From the NCBI GenBank assembly GCA_964501335.1, contig CAZCTC010000132.1, positions 1-9,099 of the forward strand: DNA of 9,099 bases. Reading direction: 5' to 3'. This document shows, in pieces, positions 5,814-9,099 of this stretch. Within the stretch, counting starts at the first letter, position 1. Each line of letters begins with the position of its first letter. This stretch comes from CAZCTC01 sp964501335. GTDB taxonomy: Bacteria > Chloroflexota > Anaerolineae > B4-G1 > SLSP01. Both the position numbers and the translations under genes were made by a program. The notes under the pieces were generated by a model, which did not search any database, was not told where the DNA came from, and saw only the letters and a list, made by a program, of their open reading frames with translations.

Positions 5814-6599
5814 TTATTTTATGAAATTGTAAAACAGTTGTCCCAGCCCCCGGCTGATGGCCACCTTTAATTTTCCGGCGCGGTGCGGTACATAGAACTC
5901 CCGTCCCGGTTCCAGCCAGCCCTTCGAGTTCCAGTACTGGAAATCGTACTTTTCCGGATCGGATTTGACCCAGGATAGCTGCTGAATTTTAAAGGTCATC
6001 AAGGATCTCACCGATGGAATTTCATAGACTCGCTTGTGTAGGGCCTGAAAGAAGGTTTGAGCGGCCGCCTCGACTTTCTTCAAATGCTGCTCCCGGGTCT
6101 CTTCCGGTTTCAGCAGCGCCCCGCTTCTGAATTCGGCATCGCCTATCCATTGAAATCCCCAGGTCTGGAAGGCCACTTGCAGGCTGCCGACGGCATGGCG
6201 GGAGTGATAGCTGCCGTAGGTGGTCAACCCGTAGGCACATTTTCCGGCATACTCGGGGCGATGGCAGGTGAAGGCCATCCGGTCGATCCAGTTTTTCATC
6301 AGCCCGCTGATGTCGTCCACATAGACCGGGCTGGCGGCGATGACCCCGTCGGCGGCCTGCATCCTGGCTCGAATCGTCAACAGATCGTCCTTCAGGGGGC
6401 ATTTTTCTTCTCCCCGGTCGAAACAGACGCGGCAACCTCGACAGGTTTCGATCTTGTGCTGTCCCAGATAGAGCGTTTCAATTTCCAGGGGGACATTGTG
6501 TTGCCCGGCCTGCTTTTTCAGTTCGGCCTGCATCAGATCGACGATCTGATCGGTATTCCCGTTTTTGCGATAGCTTCCCATCAGGATCAGAATGTTCAT
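5814..6599 (-). CDS. Iron-sulfur flavoprotein / NADPH-dependent FMN reductase-like protein
   Basis: The 261-residue protein has a flavodoxin-like fold. The N-terminal strand and phosphate-binding loop GSYRKNGNTDQI (8-19) should hold FMN, and SPVYVDDISGLMKNWIDR (90-107) is the second flavin-contact region of the family. Between them lies a compact cysteine motif, C53-x2-C56-x2-C59-x7-C67, followed by DD. This is the pattern of iron-sulfur flavoproteins (Isf-like), which bind a [4Fe-4S] cluster. Further cysteines are C112 and C121. The region after about residue 190 is longer than in minimal family members and rich in aromatic and basic residues. Likely role: cytosolic electron transfer or quinone/oxidant reduction; the partner is unknown. 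The start ATG has GGAG (6604-6607) only 4 nt upstream. It stands alone, with repeats on both sides. Confidence 0.88.
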   Translation of the reverse strand: MNILILMGSYRKNGNTDQIVDLMQAELKKQAGQHNVPLEIETLYLGQHKIETCRGCRVCFDRGEEKCPLKDDLLTIRARMQAADGVIAASPVYVDDISGLMKNWIDRMAFTCHRPEYAGKCAYGLTTYGSYHSRHAVGSLQVAFQTWGFQWIGDAEFRSGALLKPEETREQHLKKVEAAAQTFFQALHKRVYEIPSVRSLMTFKIQQLSWVKSDPEKYDFQYWNSKGWLEPGREFYVPHRAGKLKVAISRGLGQLFYNFIK

Positions 6600-6628
6600 G
6601 GCGCTCCACGGCAGTCGGAGGAATCTTT

Positions 6629-6756
6629 TTGGGATGGTTCATTTTCACCCAGGATAGGGTAATACTTTACAAACTTTAATATTCCTTAATTTCCCAGGGT
6701 TAAAACCCTGGGCGAAGGGCGGATGGGAGTGTTACCTTATATTTGAACCATCCCAA
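6629..6756. mobile_element. MITE-like element with terminal inverted repeats
   Basis: TTGGGATGGTTC (6629-6640) and GAACCATCCCAA (6745-6756) are perfect 12-bp inverted termini. The similarity continues inward: the left end on minus reads GTATTACCCTAT before the terminus and the right end reads GTGTTACCTTAT (6729-6740). In the centre, CCCAGGGTT/AACCCTGGG (6693-6701/6704-6712) forms a 9-bp hairpin. The total is 128 bp with no coding capacity. Both ends abut T runs, so a target duplication cannot be read. It sits directly upstream of the flavoprotein gene, whose promoter may lie in or across it. Confidence 0.55.
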
Positions 6757-6786
6757 TTTTTTTCTGAGAAACAGAGTGTAGCATAG

Positions 6787-6816
6787 AAACGTAAAACGTG
6801 AAACATGAAACGTGAA
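6787..6816 (+). repeat. Short AAACGTGAAAC-type direct repeats
   Basis: Within 30 bases the motif AAACGTG or a one-base variant (AAACGTA, AAACATG) occurs four times in a row. It lies between the MITE-like element and the second modular repeat array. No function is apparent. Confidence 0.5.
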
Positions 6817-6834
6817 GATTTGTCGCCGGGGCGG

Positions 6835-6957
6835 CTCTGGAAAAAGGCCATGTTTTCGTGTGCAGGCCCTCTCCCTAATCCCTGCTTCGCACCATGCGGT
6901 TGTGAAGGCGCAACGCGCTTCCAGGAGATTCGTGGCGAAGATGCGCCGCCGGCGCAG
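6835..6957 (+). repeat. Modular repeat copy that has lost its right hairpin arm
   Basis: CTCTGGAAAAAGGCC (6835-6849) and ATGTTTTCG (6850-6858) match the upstream flank and left hairpin arm of copy R7, but no complementary right arm follows. CCCTCTCCCTAATCCCTGC may be the remains of the tail. The following bases up to the next CTCTGG at 6958 are not recognisable. Confidence 0.45.
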
Positions 6958-7120
6958 CTCTGGAAAAAAGACCATGTTTTCGGCGGCTTTCTGAAGTCGC
7001 CGAAAACATAAACAAAAAACTCTCGGCGGTTTCCTGGGGCTTCACCCCAGGCTACCTTGAGGTCGCCCCTTTGGGGCTGAGAATGCTCGACAAGAAGGCA
7101 CCTGCTAACGCGACGGAGGC
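6958..7120 (+). repeat. Modular hairpin repeat copy R7, apparently interrupted
   Basis: CTCTGGAAAAAAGACC (6958-6973) leads into a hairpin with 16-base arms (6974-6989, 6994-7009) and TCTG loop. One position has become a G-T wobble pair. The tail starts normally (AAACAAAAAACTCTC), then changes at about 7025 to unrelated hairpin DNA. It seems to resume at GCACCTGCT (7098-7106), which matches GCACCTGTT in the R3 tail. Confidence 0.65.
7033..7077. repeat. Pair of GC-rich hairpins inside R7
   Basis: CCTGGGG (7033-7039) pairs with CCCCAGG (7045-7051) around a five-base loop. GCCCC (7065-7069) pairs with GGGGC (7073-7077) around TTT. The segment from about 7025 to 7095 interrupts the conserved tail of R7 and looks like a separate intergenic repeat inserted there. 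Confidence 0.5.
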
Positions 7121-7236
7121 AAAAAAAGCCTATGTTTTCGCGGGCTTTCTGAAACCCGCGAAAACATAAACAAAAAAACTCTCTTCCCCTCCTGCGCGTC
7201 GTATCTGACCGGGAAAAGATCATTTGCGGGACGCTA
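7121..7236 (+). repeat. Modular hairpin repeat copy R8
   Basis: AAAAAAAGCC leads into a hairpin with 17-base arms (7131-7147, 7152-7168) and TCTG loop, starting 157 bp after the R7 hairpin. One pair is a C-A mismatch. The tail AAACAAAAAAACTCTC, CTCCTGCGCG, TTGCGGGACG runs to about 7236. It stops before the usual ACCGCACAGGTCG end, where the GAGATTTCACC repeat begins. Read on minus, the hairpin is followed by TAGGC and seven T (7127-7121). This could terminate transcription arriving from argH, 358 nt away. Confidence 0.75.
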
Positions 7237-7239
7237 CAA

Positions 7240-7300
7240 GAGATTTCACCGTAGAGGCGCAGAGATCACGGAGAAGAAGAACGGAGATTTTCTCTAAATT
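7240..7300 (+). repeat. GAGATTTCACC repeat, copy C
   Basis: GAGATTTCACCGTAGAGGCG and the following purine-rich stretch, ending in TTTTCTCTAAATT, match the copies at 8915 and 8994. The copy directly abuts the truncated tail of modular copy R8. I see no reading frame of interest in it. Confidence 0.65.
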
Positions 7301-7309
7301 TGTCATGAT

Positions 7310-7461
7310 GGGGGTACCCACAAGGGGTACCCCTACGGGAGATTTTTTTGTAGGGGCGAGGTTTCCGCGCCCGATGCCGGTTTTGAAGGCAGTTACCGGC
7401 TGGGGGTCACCCCACCCCTACATGGGGGGCATTTGCGTAGGGGCGACCTTTATGGTCGCCC
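7310..7461. repeat. Cluster of four alternating GTAGGGG hairpin modules
   Basis: Four modules each begin GTAGGGG and continue into a short hairpin: 7336-7310 (minus; arms GGGTACCCC/GGGGTACCC), 7350-7373 (plus; GTAGGGGCGAGG and CGCCC), 7421-7402 (minus; GTAGGGGTGGGG and ACCCCC) and 7437-7461 (plus; GGGCGACC 7441-7448 with GGTCGCCC 7454-7461). Orientation strictly alternates. The layout resembles clusters of palindromic intergenic units such as BIMEs, but the sequence is not the enterobacterial REP sequence. From 7462 to 7525 there is one further hairpin (GGCCTG 7485-7490 with CAGGCC 7503-7508) near the argH stop, without a T-tract. Confidence 0.6.
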
Positions 7462-7525
7462 GTGGGAGGATTTTTGTACGGCGAGGCCTGTTTTCAGGAC
7501 AGCAGGCCATGCCGGTCGGGGCCTT

Positions 7526-8893
7526 TCAGGAAATCAGGGATTTGGCTCGACGCAGCTGTTCGGTTACCGCGCCGGCGGCGGTCCCGCCGATGCTTTGCCG
7601 GCGTTCGACCGCCGCGCGGAAATCCAGTACCTCAACGATATCGGCTTCAAAAAGCGGCGATGCCGCCTGATAGACTTCCAGGGGCAGGAGCCGCAACCCA
7701 CAACCCTGTGCCAGGGCCGCCCGCACGACCATCCCCACGATATGATGGCTTTGCCGGAAGGGCAGTCCTTTGCGGACCAGATAGTCGGCCAGATCGGTGG
7801 CCAGCATTCCGTCGTCCAGCGCGGCTGCCATCCGCTCTTCATGGATCGTGAGCGTGCGCAGCAGACCGGTCAGCACGGGCAGTTCGATGGCCAGAGTGTC
7901 GAGCGAATCGAAGAGCGGTTCTTTGTCTTCCTGGAGATCTTTGTCGTAGGTGCTGGGGAGCCCTTTGAGCATGGTGAGGAGGCCGGTGAGGTTTCCTACC
8001 ATCCGCCCGGTTTTGCCCCGCGCCAGTTCCAGCGGGTCGGGGTTCTTTTTCTGCGGCATCAGGCTGGAGCCGGTGCTGTAGGCATCGTCGAGGGTGACAA
8101 AACCGAATTCGGCCGAGGCGTAGAGGATCAGATCTTCGGCCAGCCGGCTCAGATGGACCTGTAACAGGGCGGCCCAGAAGAGGAGCTCGGCGACGAAATC
8201 CCGGTCGGAGACGGCATCCAGGCTGTTTTCGCTGACGGCGGCAAAGTTCAACTCTGCAGCCAGCGCTTTGCGGTCCACGCCGAAGGTGTTGCCGGAGAGG
8301 GCCCCGCTGCCCAGCGGCAGCACATCGACCCGCCGGCTGAGATCGTCGAGTCGCTCAGCGTCGCGTTGCAGCATCCAGAAGAAGGAGAGCATCCAGTGGG
8401 CGAAGAGGATCGGTTGTGCCGGCTGGAGGTGGGTGTAGCCCGGCATGAGTGTTTCCGGCTGCTGTTCGGCCTGTTCGATCAGGGCCCGTTGCAGGTCGCG
8501 CAGCTTTTCTTTCAACCTGGCGATCTGGGTTTTGAGGTAGATCCGCATATCGGTGGCGACCTGATCGTTACGGCTGCGGCCGGTGTGGAGTTTGCCGGCC
8601 GGCGCTCCGATCAATTCGTAGAGGCGGCGTTCCACGGCGGTGTGGATGTCTTCGTCGCCGGGCTGGAAGGCGAATTCGCCGGTATCGAATTCGGCCAATA
8701 CGGTCAGCAGGCCCAGGTCGATCTGCCCGACTTCTTCGGCGGTCAGGATGCCGGCCGGCACGAGGGCCCGGGCATAGGCGCGGCTTCCGGCGATATCGGC
8801 GGCGTAAAGCCGCCAATCAAATCCGATGGAGGCGTTGAATTGCTCCATCAGCGAGTCCGTGGCTTTGGCAAAGCGTCCGCTCCATAGTTTCAT
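7526..8893 (-). CDS. argH: Argininosuccinate lyase
   Basis: This cytosolic enzyme cleaves argininosuccinate to arginine and fumarate, the last step of arginine biosynthesis. The 455 residues match the usual family length of about 450-470. Family signatures are intact: LWSGRF at the N-terminus (3-8), HTGRSRNDQVATD (103-115), YTHLQPAQP with H155 as the expected catalytic residue (153-161), and the fumarase/aspartase-superfamily loop GSSLMPQKKNP (275-285) with the catalytic serine. The start is fixed by the conserved N-terminus. Only a weak ribosome site (GGGTG, a few bases upstream on minus) is visible. No argG or other arg gene is in the window; transcription would enter from the right through repeat DNA. 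Confidence 0.98.
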   Translation of the reverse strand: MKLWSGRFAKATDSLMEQFNASIGFDWRLYAADIAGSRAYARALVPAGILTAEEVGQIDLGLLTVLAEFDTGEFAFQPGDEDIHTAVERRLYELIGAPAGKLHTGRSRNDQVATDMRIYLKTQIARLKEKLRDLQRALIEQAEQQPETLMPGYTHLQPAQPILFAHWMLSFFWMLQRDAERLDDLSRRVDVLPLGSGALSGNTFGVDRKALAAELNFAAVSENSLDAVSDRDFVAELLFWAALLQVHLSRLAEDLILYASAEFGFVTLDDAYSTGSSLMPQKKNPDPLELARGKTGRMVGNLTGLLTMLKGLPSTYDKDLQEDKEPLFDSLDTLAIELPVLTGLLRTLTIHEERMAAALDDGMLATDLADYLVRKGLPFRQSHHIVGMVVRAALAQGCGLRLLPLEVYQAASPLFEADIVEVLDFRAAVERRQSIGGTAAGAVTEQLRRAKSLIS

Positions 8894-8914
8894 GTTTCAC
8901 CCATAGGATAAAAA

Positions 8915-8981
8915 GAGATTTCACCACAGAGGCACAGAGAGCACAGAGAAGAAGAGAAGAGAGTTCCTCTAAATTCTTCTC
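8915..8981 (+). repeat. GAGATTTCACC repeat, copy A
   Basis: GAGATTTCACCACAGAGGCA is followed by AGAGAGCACAGAGAAGAAG, a purine-rich stretch and CCTCTAAATTCTTCTC. It is a close relative of the copy that starts 79 bp later. It lies only 22 bp upstream of the argH start, where a promoter or leader would be expected. Confidence 0.75.
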
Positions 8982-8993
8982 AAAGATGAAAAA

Positions 8994-9072
8994 GAGATTT
9001 CACTACAGGGGCACGAAGAACACAGATAAAGAAGAGATTTTCTCTAAATTCTTCTCTGTGTCCTCTGTGTCT
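8994..9072 (+). repeat. GAGATTTCACC repeat, copy B, with inverted right half
   Basis: GAGATTTCACTACAGGGGCA and the following purine-rich bases to about 9035 are matched by a pyrimidine-rich right half. The right half (CTTCTCTGTGTCCTCTGTGT, 9051-9070) reads on minus as ACACAGAGGACACAGAGAAG. The unit is therefore an imperfect long palindrome, and copy A may be the same unit without the right end. No gene is visible from 9073 to the window end. Confidence 0.7.
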
Positions 9073-9099
9073 AGTATGATTAACCCAAGATTAAGGGAA

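Noticed and set aside
6732..7223. A 163-codon frame on minus and other frames in the 6600-7525 gap
   Set aside because: These frames run through hairpins and repeats, and their translations repeat repeat-encoded peptides. No coding signal or ribosome site supports them.
7485..7508. Intrinsic terminator directly after argH
   Set aside because: GGCCTG and CAGGCC can pair with a 12-base loop, but no T-tract follows on minus.

Overview
This 9.1 kb window looks like chromosomal DNA of an environmental bacterium with moderately high GC. The best guess is a Chloroflexota (Anaerolineae-like) genome. That guess rests on the family resemblance of the GT39-type membrane glycosyltransferase with its Gly/Pro-rich loop, and on intergenic DNA packed with several families of short palindromic repeats. 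No rRNA or other taxonomic marker is present, so the assignment is inference. There is no tRNA, CRISPR array, transposase, integrase or phage gene.

Left block (1-2803, all genes on minus). A two-component operon encodes an OmpR/PhoB-type response regulator (1998-2675) and its HAMP sensor histidine kinase (559-1998). Their stop and start codons overlap by one base. Downstream on the same strand, with its own ribosome binding site, is a small monohaem cytochrome c lipoprotein (77-397). Just upstream of the regulator lies an array of motifs at 11-bp phasing, placed over a plausible promoter. It looks like the binding site of the regulator itself (autoregulation).

Middle block (2893-5813). The 811-bp region between the divergent regulator and glycosyltransferase genes is mostly repeat DNA. 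Three tandem copies of a roughly 150-180 bp element sit here, each with a perfect 16-17 bp hairpin and a conserved tail. The polytopic GT39 glycosyltransferase (3487-5583, plus) follows, and an inverted copy of the same element lies just after it, so the gene is bracketed by inverted copies.

Right block (5814-9099, genes on minus). An iron-sulfur flavoprotein/FMN reductase-like gene (5814-6599) is followed by 926 bp without a gene (6600-7525). This gap holds a MITE-like inverted-repeat element, a second tandem array of the hairpin element, a cluster of GTAGGGG hairpin modules and a copy of a GAGATTTCACC repeat. Argininosuccinate lyase (argH, 7526-8893) comes next, and two more GAGATTTCACC copies lie directly upstream of it.

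The six genes do not form one pathway: signal transduction, redox, envelope glycosylation and arginine biosynthesis sit side by side. The most unusual content is the repeat DNA. One modular element occurs at least eight times here. Its hairpin stems differ in sequence but keep pairing, and its reverse strand reads as a hairpin plus T-tract, so some copies may serve as terminators.
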